Assembly: GCA_029959325.1 (NCBI GenBank)
Contig: JASCPF010000028.1
Coordinates: 1 to 38,318, forward strand
From: Microbacteriaceae bacterium PS02068
Lineage (GTDB): Bacteria > Actinomycetota > Actinomycetes > Actinomycetales > Microbacteriaceae
Reading direction: 5' to 3'
DNA: 38,318 bases
The notes under the pieces are model-generated. The model did no database searches. It worked only from the letters and a program-made list of their open reading frames with translations, and was not told the origin of the DNA. The position numbers and the translations under genes are program-made. Positions within the stretch are counted from its first letter, which is position 1. Each line of letters begins with the position of its first letter. Below are positions 1 to 8,260 of this stretch, piece after piece.

Positions 1-743
1 CGATCGGGCTCGCCCTGGTCGCCGCGGGCCTCGCCGGCGCTCTGCTGGCCCGCCGGGCGACCCGCCGCGTCGCGGGCGACCTGCCCGCCGGAGCGATCCG
101 CGACACGCTCGCCTCGGCCGAGTCGATGCGTACCCTCGGCGAGGCGCTGCGCGCGCAGACGCACGAGCACGGCAACCGCATGCACACCGCCGTGGCCCTG
201 CTCGAACTCGGTCGCACCGACGACGCGATCGGGATCCTCACGGACTCGGCCCGGCAGAGTCAGGCGCTCGTCGACCAGGTCACCGCGCGCAGCGAGGGCG
301 ACCCGACCGTGGGTGCGCTGCTGCTCGGCAAGGCATCGCAGGCGATCGAACGGGGCGTCGAGTGGAACGCCGAGATCGCCCCCGACGCGCCGCGGTCGCT
401 GCTGAGCCCCATCGATGCCGTCGCCCTGGTCGGCAACCTGATCGACAATGCGCTGGATGCCGCGGCCGCCGGCCCGCCGCCGCGCTGGGTGCGCGTGACG
501 ATGGCGCGCTCGGCCGACGACGAGCTGACCCTCACCGTCGCCGACTCGGGCCCCGGCATCCCCGTCGACGTCCGCGCCCGCATGTTCGAGCGCGGATTCT
601 CGACCAAGCCCGCCGGAGCCGAGGGCCGTGGCGTCGGGCTCGCGCTCGTGCGCGCCGTCGTCGACGAGGTCGGCGGCTCGATCACGCTCGACGCGCAGGC
701 GCCGACGACCTTCCGGGTCGTGCTTCCGACGGAGTCATCGTGA
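1..743 (+). CDS. Sensor histidine kinase, CitA/DcuS type (3' part only)
   Basis: The frame is open from base 3 to the TGA at 741-743, so the gene begins before the window and only its C-terminal ~246 residues are seen. The visible part starts with the end of a hydrophobic Ala/Leu/Gly membrane segment, then a linker. Next is the phosphoacceptor region LRAQTHEHGNRMH, typical of the CitA/DcuS kinase family, then a HATPase domain with N-box (GNLIDNALDAA), G1 (DSGPGIP) and G2 (GRGVGLALV). Family members usually sense citrate or C4-dicarboxylates through a periplasmic PAS domain, which lies outside the window, so the ligand cannot be read. Its stop overlaps the response regulator start by 4 bp (GTGA), so the two form one translationally coupled operon. 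Function confidence is high and substrate is unknown. Confidence 0.93.
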   Translation, partial: IGLALVAAGLAGALLARRATRRVAGDLPAGAIRDTLASAESMRTLGEALRAQTHEHGNRMHTAVALLELGRTDDAIGILTDSARQSQALVDQVTARSEGDPTVGALLLGKASQAIERGVEWNAEIAPDAPRSLLSPIDAVALVGNLIDNALDAAAAGPPPRWVRVTMARSADDELTLTVADSGPGIPVDVRARMFERGFSTKPAGAEGRGVGLALVRAVVDEVGGSITLDAQAPTTFRVVLPTESS

Positions 744-1429
744 TCGGCGTGATGCTCGTCGACGACGAGGCGCTGACGCTCGAGCTGCATCGCTCGTACG
801 TCGAACGCGTGGACGGCTTCGAGGTCGTCGCGGAGTGCTCGGGCGCGCGCGCGGCCGTCAGCGCGATCATCGACTCGCCCGAGCGAGCGCGCATCGACCT
901 GGTGCTGCTCGATATGACGATGCCCGACGGGACCGGCCTCGACGTGTTGCGGCACGTCCGCGCGCGGGCGGCGGATGTCGACGTCATCGCGATCACCTCG
1001 GTGCGTGACAGCGAGGTCGTCCGGCAGGTCGTCGCCCTCGGCGCTGTGCAGTACCTCGTGAAGCCGTTCGCGTTCGCGACCTTCAGCGAGCGACTCGAGC
1101 AGTATCGCCGCTACCGCGAGCAGTCGCGCGGCACGACCGGAGCCGCGACGCAGACCGAGATCGACGCGATGCTCGGCGCCCTCCGCCCGACCGGCACGAT
1201 CCGCGTGCCCAGCCTGCCCAAGGGACTGTCTGCAGACTCGCTCGCTCGCGTGTCGGCGGTGGTGCGCGACGCGGGCCCCCTGTCGGCCACCGAGGCCGCG
1301 GAATCGCTCGGGATGTCGCGGGTGGCGGCACGGCGATACCTCGAGCATCTCGCCGACGAGGGCCTTGTCGATCGCGACGCGCGGTACGGCGGCCGCGGCC
1401 GACCCGAGACCGAATACCGCTGGCGCTGA
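740..1429 (+). CDS. Response regulator, CitB/DcuR family
   Basis: The protein is 229 aa from the GTG at 740, which overlaps the kinase stop; a later GTG at 749 or ATG at 752 is possible but would leave almost no residues before the acidic pocket. The receiver domain has the acidic pair D8/D9, phosphoacceptor D58 in LVLLDMTMPDGTG, T86 and K108 (VKPF). Residues ~175-225 form a winged helix-turn-helix (LSATEAAESLGMSRVAARRYL), the output domain type of CitB/DcuR regulators, which activate transport and metabolism genes for citrate or dicarboxylates. No such transporter is in the window, so its target may lie upstream. It ends one base before the convergent glycosyltransferase gene. Confidence 0.93.
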   Translation: MIGVMLVDDEALTLELHRSYVERVDGFEVVAECSGARAAVSAIIDSPERARIDLVLLDMTMPDGTGLDVLRHVRARAADVDVIAITSVRDSEVVRQVVALGAVQYLVKPFAFATFSERLEQYRRYREQSRGTTGAATQTEIDAMLGALRPTGTIRVPSLPKGLSADSLARVSAVVRDAGPLSATEAAESLGMSRVAARRYLEHLADEGLVDRDARYGGRGRPETEYRWR

Positions 1430-1430
1430 G

Positions 1431-3422
1431 TCAGAGCGGGTTCGACGGGGCACGCTGCGCCCGCCCGCCCGGCAGACTGACGTAGCCATCATGCTTGGCC
1501 GCGAGGCCATCGCCCGCAGTGCGACCGCGCACTCGGCGCCACGCCCACGGCAGGACGTCGCGCACGAGCCAGATGCCGGCGACCGGGGCATCCTCGTCGG
1601 CGTGCAGGGTGGCGTCCAGAGCGCCGAGCGCTTCGCTGTCGGGCATGCCCAATGCCTCAGCCGCCCGGTACGCCAGCAGGCGGTGACCTCGCGACGACAG
1701 GTGCACGCGGTCCGGCGCCCAGTTCTCCAGCGCGCCGATCTCCCGCTGCTCGTCGGCCGCCATCCGCGCGGCGACGTCGAGCAGCCGCGCGCCGTGTACC
1801 TCGGCGATGCGGCGCAGTTCAGCGGCGTATCGATCGAAGCGGCGCGCGAGCAGCACCGCGGCGCGACGGCGCGGCAGGAAGGGCGTGACGAGCAGCACGT
1901 CGCATCCGTGCGCGCGCAGGCGCGCCACGGCATGCTCGACCTGTGCCCCGAGGGCACGGATGTCGGCGCCGTGGGCGAGGAGATCGTTCGCCCCGATGAG
2001 GATCGACACCAGGTCGGGCCTCAGCTCCAGCGCACGCGGCAGCTGGTCGTCGATCATGCTCTGCACACGACGGCTGCGCACGGCGAGGTTGGCGTAGCGC
2101 ACGGGCCCCGTGGCGCGCTGCGCGATCAGCAGGGCCACACGATCTGCCCAGCCGCGATACTCGCCGGCGGGCATCCGGGAGGTATCGCACAGTCCCTCGG
2201 TGATCGAATCTCCCAGCGCGACATAGCGACGCCACCGCGGAGCGGAGGGAGGGGCCGGCGCCGACGCGACGGACGCGATCGACGCCGCGGGCTGTGCCGA
2301 GCGAGTCGACGTCCGGGCGTGAAGGCCGCGCGCCTCGTCGTAGTGTGCGATCAGACTGTCGACGAGCGTCGGCCAGGTGCGCGACTGCACACCCGCGTGG
2401 GCCGCGACCGAGAACGCTCGGCGCTTGGCCTCGTCACCCACGAGATCCTGCACGCGGGCGCGGAGGTCGTCGAGATCGCCCGGTCGGTAGAGCCAGCCGT
2501 CGATGCTCGAGCGGACGAGGTCGACCGGCCCCCCGACACCCGTCGCGACGACCGGCACGCCGCTCGCGTGCGCCTCCTGCAGCGTCTGACCGAAGGTCTC
2601 GCTCTCCCCCGGGTGGACGAATACATCGAAACTCGCCATCGCTTGCGTCAGCTCGTCTCCGGAGAGGTGGCCGAGGAAGATGGCGCCAGGCATCCGCGCC
2701 TCCAGCCGCGCGCGCGAAGGACCGTCGCCGACGATCACGAGCTGCACGCCGGCGAGCCCCGCGAGCGCGGCGAGGTCGTCGACCTGCTTCTCGGGAGCGA
2801 GGCGTCCGACATAGCCCACGATGACGCGGCCGGGTGCGACCCAGTTCCGCCAGGCGTCACTGCGCCGCTCGGGCGAGAACCGCATCGTGTCGACGCCGCG
2901 GCCCCACCGCCGCACCCGCTCGACACCGAGCTCGGCGAGCTGGCGCTGCGCCGCGGACGAGGGCGCGAGCGTGAGGGTCGCGCGGCGGTGCAGCCGCCCC
3001 ACATGTGCGCCGACGTGCTGGGCCGCCAGCGGCACGCCGTAATTGCGCGCGTAGGCGATCACGTCGGTCTGGTACACGGCCACCGTGGGCACAACGAGCG
3101 CCTCGGCGGCCGTCAGCCCCCGCCAGCCGAGGACGAAGGGCGAGGCGAGGTGGACGACGTCGGGGGCGAAGCCACGCAGGATGTCCGTGACGCGACCCGC
3201 GCGAGCGAGCGCGACGCGCACCTGCGGATAGCCGGGCAGGGGAAGCGAAGGCAGCAGCGCGACCCCCGGGCGCTCGCTGCTGCCGCCGCCGCGGGGCGGC
3301 GCGGCGGCGACGACCAGCGTCTCGTGGCCGGCGGCCTCGAGGTGGCGGACGCAATGGAGCACCGAACCGGTGACGCCGTTCATGTGCGGCAGGTAGGACT
3401 CTGCGACGATGGCGACTCTCAT
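1431..3422 (-). CDS. MgtA-like glycosyltransferase 4 fused to an SGNH hydrolase
   Basis: One uninterrupted 663-aa frame holds two enzymes. Residues ~1-365 are a GT-B, GT4-family glycosyltransferase: the start MRVAIVAESYLPHMNGV is typical of actinobacterial GDP-mannose mannosyltransferases (MgtA/PimB type), GRGVDTMRFSP lies at ~174-184, and an E-x7-E motif is formed by E275 and E283. A Ser/Ala/Pro linker (~366-396) leads to an SGNH/GDSL hydrolase with GDSITEG at 404-410, GAND at 477-480 and a C-terminal DxxH (DRVHLS). Both active sites look complete. The usual single-domain GT4 is ~380 aa. The hydrolase half may add or remove an acyl group on the mannosylated lipid or glycan, but that is inference. 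No signal peptide or membrane helix is evident, so a cytosolic-face role is likely. Confidence 0.88.
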   Translation of the reverse strand: MRVAIVAESYLPHMNGVTGSVLHCVRHLEAAGHETLVVAAAPPRGGGSSERPGVALLPSLPLPGYPQVRVALARAGRVTDILRGFAPDVVHLASPFVLGWRGLTAAEALVVPTVAVYQTDVIAYARNYGVPLAAQHVGAHVGRLHRRATLTLAPSSAAQRQLAELGVERVRRWGRGVDTMRFSPERRSDAWRNWVAPGRVIVGYVGRLAPEKQVDDLAALAGLAGVQLVIVGDGPSRARLEARMPGAIFLGHLSGDELTQAMASFDVFVHPGESETFGQTLQEAHASGVPVVATGVGGPVDLVRSSIDGWLYRPGDLDDLRARVQDLVGDEAKRRAFSVAAHAGVQSRTWPTLVDSLIAHYDEARGLHARTSTRSAQPAASIASVASAPAPPSAPRWRRYVALGDSITEGLCDTSRMPAGEYRGWADRVALLIAQRATGPVRYANLAVRSRRVQSMIDDQLPRALELRPDLVSILIGANDLLAHGADIRALGAQVEHAVARLRAHGCDVLLVTPFLPRRRAAVLLARRFDRYAAELRRIAEVHGARLLDVAARMAADEQREIGALENWAPDRVHLSSRGHRLLAYRAAEALGMPDSEALGALDATLHADEDAPVAGIWLVRDVLPWAWRRVRGRTAGDGLAAKHDGYVSLPGGRAQRAPSNPL

Positions 3423-3562
3423 GCGTCCAGGTTCGTGGCACGCGGCGACCCGGATGCCGAGAATCGGCGCCGTACGCGTCGATTTCCTCGGACGCTCTCC
3501 CCCGCGTCACCACCTGTCCATACCGGGCGATGGCTGTTCGGCTGGCGTTCACCGCGCGAGAG

Positions 3563-3568
3563 TATTCA
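3563..3568 (+). promoter_or_regulatory. -10-like hexamer before the DedA gene
   Basis: TATTCA lies 6 nt before the GTG at 3575, the layout of a leaderless transcript; it supports that start over the ATG at 3530. Confidence 0.4.
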
Positions 3569-3574
3569 GAGGGG

Positions 3575-4216
3575 GTGGGTGAGGAATGGCTGAGCGCGCT
3601 GGCCGCGAGCCCCTGGGCACTCGCCGCCATGGCCGCGCTCGTCGTGGGGGACGCGTTCCTCGTCGTCATCCCCGGCGAAGCAGCCGTCACGGTCTTCGGC
3701 GCACTGGCGGTCTCGCAGGGCGCGCCTCCGCTCGCCGCGGTGATCGCGATCGCCGCGGCCGCCGCGCTGACCGGTGACGCGGCCTGCTACCTCGTGGGGC
3801 GGAAGGTGGGCGTCGAGCGGTGGTCCTGGATGCGCACGCGCCGCGTCCGCGCCGCCCTGCGCACCGCCGACACCATGCTCGCCCGCCGCGGCGCGACCGT
3901 CATGTTCACCGCCCGCTTCATTCCGTTCGCGCGGCTCGCCGTCAACCTCGTCGCCGGATCGTCGCGGATGCCGCTGCGTCGCTACCTGCCGCTGGCCACG
4001 GGCGCGGCGAGCGCGTGGGCGCTCTATCAGGCACTGCTGGGCGCCGCCGTGGCCGCCATCGTGCCGGGAGGCACGGCCGTCGCCGTCGTGGTGTCGGTCG
4101 CCCTGGCGCTGCTGCTCGGGGTCGCCGCCGACCTCGTCGCGGCGCGGCTACGCCGGGGCGGCGGGACTCAGACCAGCGCCGCCCAGCCGGCGGGGCCGTC
4201 TGATCCTGCAGCGTAG
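3575..4216 (+). CDS. DedA/VTT-domain membrane protein
   Basis: From GTG 3575 the product is 213 aa, normal for DedA (SNARE-associated/VTT) proteins. It has a re-entrant N-terminal stretch (LVVGDAFLVVIPGEAAVTVFGAL), the conserved central basic segment with FTARFIPFARLAVNLVAG, and C-terminal helices. Family members are polytopic inner-membrane proteins linked to lipid flipping and membrane-potential homeostasis. An in-frame ATG at 3530 would add 15 residues (MAVRLAFTAREYSEG) that do not look like a DedA N-terminus, and the hexamer TATTCA sits 6 nt before GTG 3575, so I prefer 3575. The last ~49 bp overlap the 3' end of the convergent G6PDH gene, so neither gene can have an independent terminator there. 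Confidence 0.85.
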   Translation: MGEEWLSALAASPWALAAMAALVVGDAFLVVIPGEAAVTVFGALAVSQGAPPLAAVIAIAAAAALTGDAACYLVGRKVGVERWSWMRTRRVRAALRTADTMLARRGATVMFTARFIPFARLAVNLVAGSSRMPLRRYLPLATGAASAWALYQALLGAAVAAIVPGGTAVAVVVSVALALLLGVAADLVAARLRRGGGTQTSAAQPAGPSDPAA

Positions 4217-5550
4217 TCTTCCAGCGGCACGTCGCCGCGCCGCCAGGCGTCGCGGACGGGCTGGATGATCCGCCAGCACTGCTCGGCGGTGTCGCCTCGT
4301 ACCGACAGCGTCGCATCGCCGTCGAGGATCGCCGCGAGAACCTCCGCATAGGCGCGCTGCGCGCCCAGCCCGAGTTCGGCGTCGAGCGTCGCGCGATGCA
4401 GAGCGAAAGGGTCTTCGCCGCCGTTGACCGACAGCTCGAGCGACAATCGATCAGGCCCGAGCGAGAAGCGCAGCACGGTTCCCGACGCGTCGCCGGTGAA
4501 GCCCGTCGGCAGATGGCGGACCGGTCGCATGACGACGTCGATCTCGGCGACCTTCTCCCCCAGCGCCTTGCCCGAACGCAGCGTGAAGGGCACGCCCTGC
4601 CACCGCGCGGTGCGCACGTCGCAGGTGATCTCGGCCAGCGTCTCGGTGTCGCGATCGGGCTGCACGCCCGGCTCGTCGACGTACGACGGCAGCTGCTCGC
4701 CGCCTGCCTCTCCCGCCGTGTAGCGAGCGCGGCGTGAGAAATGCACGGGGTTGTCGTCCCACACGTGTGTCGCGCGCAGCACAGCCGCCGTCGCCGAGCG
4801 CACGTCCTGCTCGCCGAGTGTCGCCGGAGGCTCCATCGCGAAGACCGCGAGCACCTCGAGCAGGTGGCTTTGGATCATGTCGATCATCGCGCCCGCGCGG
4901 TCGTAGTAGCCCGCCCGACCCTCGAGCCCGAGCGTCTCGTCGAAGCGGATCGCGACGCGCTCGATGTGCTCGGCCGACCAGGTGGGCTCGAAGAGGCGGT
5001 TCGCGAAGCGCAGCCCGAGCAGGTTCAGCACCGTCGAACGGCCGAGGAAGTGGTCGACGCGGAACACCCGCTCTTCGGGCAGCAGGGCGTGCAGGATGTC
5101 GTTCAGCTCCCGCGCGCTCTGTTCGTCGTCACCGAAAGGCTTCTCGAGCGCGAGGATCGTGCCCTCGGGCAGGTCGGACGGCTTCAGCGCGGCACATGCC
5201 TCGGCCGCTGCAGACGGCGGCACCGCGAAGTACAGGACGAGTCTGCCTTCGGGCACGTCGTGGATGATCTGCCGGAGACCCGCGGCCGTCGACGCGTCGG
5301 CGGCCAGATACGTGATGGATGCCAGGGCCGCAAGAGCGTCCTCGGCATCCGCATCTCTGAACGCCGCCCGCACGCGTCGGCGCCATTGCGCGTCGCTCAG
5401 CGGCGTGCGACTCGCGCCCACCAGGTGGACGCGCCGCTGGGGTTGGGCCTGCAGCAGCTCGGCCAGGGCAGGCAGCAGCAGGCGCGCCGTCAGGTCGCCG
5501 CTCGCTCCGATGATCACCAGGGTTGATGTGCTCGTCGATTCGCCGCTCAT
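4168..5550 (-). CDS. zwf: Glucose-6-phosphate dehydrogenase (divergent paralogue)
   Basis: The 460-aa product has the G6PDH fold signatures: the nucleotide-binding loop GASGDLT at 15-21, EKPFG at 136-140, RVDHFLG at 164-170 and the later HLLEVLAVFAMEPP. It oxidises glucose 6-phosphate to 6-phosphogluconolactone with NAD(P). The family signature DHYLGK is DHFLGR here, so the substrate-binding Lys is Arg, and the nucleotide loop also differs from the usual GASGDLAKRKL. This points to the second, divergent actinobacterial G6PDH type rather than the main pentose-phosphate enzyme. It is divergent from the GH15 gene with only 48 bp between starts, a pairing that links glucose release from glycans or trehalose to its oxidation. 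Its 3' end overlaps the DedA gene. Confidence 0.88.
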   Translation of the reverse strand: MSGESTSTSTLVIIGASGDLTARLLLPALAELLQAQPQRRVHLVGASRTPLSDAQWRRRVRAAFRDADAEDALAALASITYLAADASTAAGLRQIIHDVPEGRLVLYFAVPPSAAAEACAALKPSDLPEGTILALEKPFGDDEQSARELNDILHALLPEERVFRVDHFLGRSTVLNLLGLRFANRLFEPTWSAEHIERVAIRFDETLGLEGRAGYYDRAGAMIDMIQSHLLEVLAVFAMEPPATLGEQDVRSATAAVLRATHVWDDNPVHFSRRARYTAGEAGGEQLPSYVDEPGVQPDRDTETLAEITCDVRTARWQGVPFTLRSGKALGEKVAEIDVVMRPVRHLPTGFTGDASGTVLRFSLGPDRLSLELSVNGGEDPFALHRATLDAELGLGAQRAYAEVLAAILDGDATLSVRGDTAEQCWRIIQPVRDAWRRGDVPLEDYAAGSDGPAGWAALV

Positions 5551-5556
5551 CTCGCC

Positions 5557-5562
5557 ACCCTA
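5557..5562 (-). promoter_or_regulatory. -10 hexamer of the zwf gene
   Basis: Read on the minus strand, TAGGGT lies 6 nt before the zwf ATG (5550), consistent with a leaderless mRNA. Confidence 0.5.
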
Positions 5563-5586
5563 ACCGTCCGTTCCTTGCGCAGGAGG

Positions 5587-5592
5587 CAGAAT
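5587..5592 (+). promoter_or_regulatory. -10-like hexamer of the GH15 gene
   Basis: CAGAAT lies 6 nt before GTG 5599. An AGGAGG at 5581-5586 is 12 nt from the start, rather far for a ribosome binding site, so leaderless and SD-led expression are both possible. Confidence 0.35.
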
Positions 5593-5598
5593 CGAGAC

Positions 5599-7389
5599 GT
5601 GCCCGATGCCATCGAAGACTACGCACTGCTCAGCAACTGCCGCACGGCGGCGCTCGTCTCTCGTGAGGGATCGATCGACTGGTTCTGCCTCCCGCGGTTC
5701 GATTCGGGCTCGGTGTTCGCCGCGGTGCTCGGCGGCGACGACCAGGGATCGTGGCGTCTGCGTCCGGTCGACGCCGCGGCGACGCCCACGCGTCGCTATG
5801 ACGGTGAGACCTTCACCCTCATCACCCGATGGGAGAGCTCCGGCGGCGTCGCCGAGGTGCACGACTGCCTCCCCGTCGACACCCGGCACCTCGACGTGAC
5901 GCGTCGGGTCGACCTTGTGCGGCGGATCGTCGGGATCTCGGGCGAGGTGGTGTTCGCACACGAGCTGCGCCTGCGCTTCGACTATGCACGCGCCATCCCG
6001 TGGGTGCGTCAGACCGGGACGGTCGACGCACCCGAGCTCACCGCGATCGCTGGGCCAGATGCAGTGCTCATCCGGGGCGTCGCCCTGACCGCCGATGACC
6101 ACGTGCACCGCGGAACGGTGGGCGTCGCCGCGGGCGACGTGCGCGATGTGACGCTCACGTGGCATCCGTCGCACCATCACGCGCCGAAGGCGCTCGACGT
6201 CGACGATGCCCTCGCGACGTCGCAGCGGTGGTGGCGTGACTGGGCCGCGCACATCGGCGCGGAGCACGTGCATCGCGAAGCGGTCGTCCGCTCGCTGCTG
6301 ACGCTGCGGGCGCTGACGCATCACGACACCGGCGGCATCATCGCGGCGCCGACGACGTCATTGCCCGAGCAGTTCGGCGGCGGCCGCAACTGGGACTACC
6401 GCTACGTCTGGCTGCGCGATGCGTCGCTCACGATCGAGGTGCTGCTCGCGCACGGCTTCGAGCACGTCGTCGAGCACTGGCGCCGCTGGTTGCTGCGCGC
6501 GATCGCGGGCGATCCCCGCCAGCTGCAGATCGTGTACGGCGTCGCGGGCGAGCGCGACCTCGCCGAGCGCGAGTTCGCGGAGCTGCCGGGCTACGAGGGC
6601 GCCGCGCCCGTGCGCATCGGCAACGGCGCGGCCGCGCAGTACCAGGCCGACGTCACGGGCGAGGTGCTCACGGCGCTCTTCGCGGCACGCGAGGCGGGTA
6701 TGGCGGAATCCGCGCTGTCGTGGCCGCTCGAGCACGCGCTGCTGCGGCGCGCGGAGGAGCGCCTCGACGAGCCCGACGACGGCATCTGGGAGATCCGCGG
6801 CGACCCGCGGCGCTTCGTCCACTCGCGCGCCATGGTGTGGGCGGCCTTCGACCGCGGGGTGCGGTCGGTGCGCGAGCACGGGCTCGAGGGCCCGGCCGAG
6901 CAGTGGGAGCGGGTTCGCGACCGGGTGCGGGACGAGATCGACGCGCAGGGCGTCGCGGCGGCGGGGCACTTCACGCAGTTCGAGGGGACGGATGCCGTGG
7001 ACGCGTCGCTCCTGCTGTTGCCGACCGTGGGGTTCTGCGCCGCGGACGACCCGCGAATGCTCGCCACGGTCGCCGAGATCGAGCGCACGCTCATGCCCGA
7101 TGGGCTCGTGCTGCGTTACCGTACCGATTCGGGCGTCGACGGGCTGGCCGGCACCGAGAATCCGTTCCTGGCGTGCTCGTTCTGGCTCGTCGAGCAGTAC
7201 GCGGCGACCGGCCGACTCGCCGATGCGCACGCACTGATGGATCGCGCCTGCGCGCTCGCAAACGACGTCGGACTGCTCTCGGAAGAGTATGACGTCGCCG
7301 CGCGTCGGCAGGCCGGCAACATGCCGCAGGCGCTTTCGCACCTCGCGCTGGTGCGCGCGGCGGATGCGCTCGAGCGCGCGGGCGCGTGA
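5599..7389 (+). CDS. Glycoside hydrolase family 15 (glucoamylase/trehalase-like)
   Basis: The 596-aa product begins with the characteristic bacterial GH15 N-terminus (IEDYALLSNCRTAALVSREGSIDWFCLPRFDS). It has an N-terminal beta-sandwich (~1-230) and an (alpha/alpha)6 barrel with RNWDYRYVWLRDAS near residue 262 and the C-terminal GNMPQALSHLAL segment after an acidic SEEYD. GH15 enzymes are inverting glucosidases; actinobacterial members of this shape include cytosolic trehalases as well as glucoamylases, so the substrate (trehalose or alpha-glucan) is open. There is no signal peptide. A TTG at 5575 is an alternative start, but GTG 5599 matches the family N-terminus. The neighbouring G6PDH could consume the released glucose after phosphorylation. 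Confidence 0.88.
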   Translation: MPDAIEDYALLSNCRTAALVSREGSIDWFCLPRFDSGSVFAAVLGGDDQGSWRLRPVDAAATPTRRYDGETFTLITRWESSGGVAEVHDCLPVDTRHLDVTRRVDLVRRIVGISGEVVFAHELRLRFDYARAIPWVRQTGTVDAPELTAIAGPDAVLIRGVALTADDHVHRGTVGVAAGDVRDVTLTWHPSHHHAPKALDVDDALATSQRWWRDWAAHIGAEHVHREAVVRSLLTLRALTHHDTGGIIAAPTTSLPEQFGGGRNWDYRYVWLRDASLTIEVLLAHGFEHVVEHWRRWLLRAIAGDPRQLQIVYGVAGERDLAEREFAELPGYEGAAPVRIGNGAAAQYQADVTGEVLTALFAAREAGMAESALSWPLEHALLRRAEERLDEPDDGIWEIRGDPRRFVHSRAMVWAAFDRGVRSVREHGLEGPAEQWERVRDRVRDEIDAQGVAAAGHFTQFEGTDAVDASLLLLPTVGFCAADDPRMLATVAEIERTLMPDGLVLRYRTDSGVDGLAGTENPFLACSFWLVEQYAATGRLADAHALMDRACALANDVGLLSEEYDVAARRQAGNMPQALSHLALVRAADALERAGA

Positions 7390-7407
7390 GCGACCGCCAC
7401 ACTCGAG

Positions 7408-7413
7408 CAGAAT
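7408..7413 (+). promoter_or_regulatory. -10-like hexamer of the C26 amidotransferase gene
   Basis: CAGAAT lies 6 nt before GTG 7420, the same layout as upstream of the GH15 gene. Confidence 0.35.
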
Positions 7414-7419
7414 GAGAGA

Positions 7420-8145
7420 GTGACCCGACTCCCCCGCATCGCCATGCCCGCCCGTCTGTCCGACGCCGACGGAGCCGATGCGCGCGTCGGGCTCGCGAAC
7501 GCGATCTTCGACGACGTCGCGGCGCTCGTGCGCGCCGAGGGCCTCGACGTCGTGGTGGTGCGTGACCTCGACCTGACCGGGTTCGACGGTGTCGTGCTGC
7601 CCGGCGGCGGCGACGTCGATCCGGCACGGTACGGCGGCGACACCGCGGCATCCGTCTACGACGTCAACCCCGCGCAGGACGATCTCGACTTCGGCATCGC
7701 CGCCGCCGCGGTCGTCGCCGGATTGCCGGTGCTGGGCGTCTGCCGCGGACTGCAGGTGCTGAACGTGGCGTTCGGGGGCACGCTCATCGAGGATCTGCCC
7801 GCCTCCGACGTGCGCCACACCCCGGGCGACGACGGCTGCGGCGAGCCCGAGTGGACCTGGCACGACGTCGACCTCGCCGAAGGATCGAGACTGAGCGAAG
7901 AGGTGGATGCCGCGTCGATCCCCGTGGCGTCGGGACACCACCAGGCCATCAAGACCCTGGGCGGGGGTCTCACGGCGACGGCGGTCGCCGCCGACGGCGT
8001 CATCGAGGCCATCGAGCACGCATCGCTGCCGATCCTGGCCGTCCAGTGGCATCCCGAAGCCGAAGGTACGCCCGCACTGCTCGCGGCGGCGCCGTTCGCG
8101 GTGTTCGAGGGCCTCGTGCGCGCGAACGCTGTGGCTCCGAGGTAA
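7420..8145 (+). CDS. Gamma-glutamyl-gamma-aminobutyrate hydrolase family (peptidase C26)
   Basis: The 241-aa protein belongs to the class I glutamine amidotransferase-like PuuD group. It shows VLPGGGDVDPARYGG, the nucleophile elbow GVCRGLQ with Cys at about residue 108, HHQAIK, and the catalytic His-Glu pair in QWHPE (about H211 and E213). Family members hydrolyse gamma-glutamyl amide bonds, for example gamma-glutamyl-GABA in putrescine degradation. No other putrescine gene is nearby, so the natural substrate is not established. The start GTG 7420 is 30 bp after the GH15 stop and directly precedes a family-typical PRIAMPAR strand; the two genes may be co-transcribed. The gene is followed by tandem repeats and a hairpin. 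Confidence 0.87.
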   Translation: MTRLPRIAMPARLSDADGADARVGLANAIFDDVAALVRAEGLDVVVVRDLDLTGFDGVVLPGGGDVDPARYGGDTAASVYDVNPAQDDLDFGIAAAAVVAGLPVLGVCRGLQVLNVAFGGTLIEDLPASDVRHTPGDDGCGEPEWTWHDVDLAEGSRLSEEVDAASIPVASGHHQAIKTLGGGLTATAVAADGVIEAIEHASLPILAVQWHPEAEGTPALLAAAPFAVFEGLVRANAVAPR

Positions 8146-8154
8146 GCGGGAGCC

Positions 8155-8235
8155 TCACGCTCGACGTCTCACACCCGAGGTCTCACGCCCGAGTTTCACG
8201 CCCGAGTCTCACGCCCGAGTTTCACGCCCGACGTC
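8155..8235. repeat. Six tandem 13-14-bp repeats
   Basis: Six consecutive units of the form TCACGCCCGAGTT/C occupy 8155-8235. The outer ones are degenerate (TCACGCTCGACGTC, TCACACCCGAGGTC, TCACGCCCGACGTC); the middle three are nearly identical. They start 10 bp after the amidotransferase stop and no gene overlaps them. Confidence 0.85.
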
Positions 8236-8260
8236 TCGGCCGGGTCGGTCGCGCGCCGCG

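Noticed and set aside
260..1957. 565-aa open frame on the minus strand over the kinase and regulator
   Set aside because: Arg/Ala/Ser-rich, no domain, and antisense to two clear genes; a product of high GC content.
3530..3574. ATG 3530 as the DedA start
   Set aside because: The extra 15 residues are not DedA-like, while TATTCA 6 nt before GTG 3575 fits the local promoter pattern.
1365..3593. 742-aa plus-strand frame over the glycosyltransferase fusion
   Set aside because: Antisense to a gene with complete GT4 and SGNH motifs; no domain of its own.
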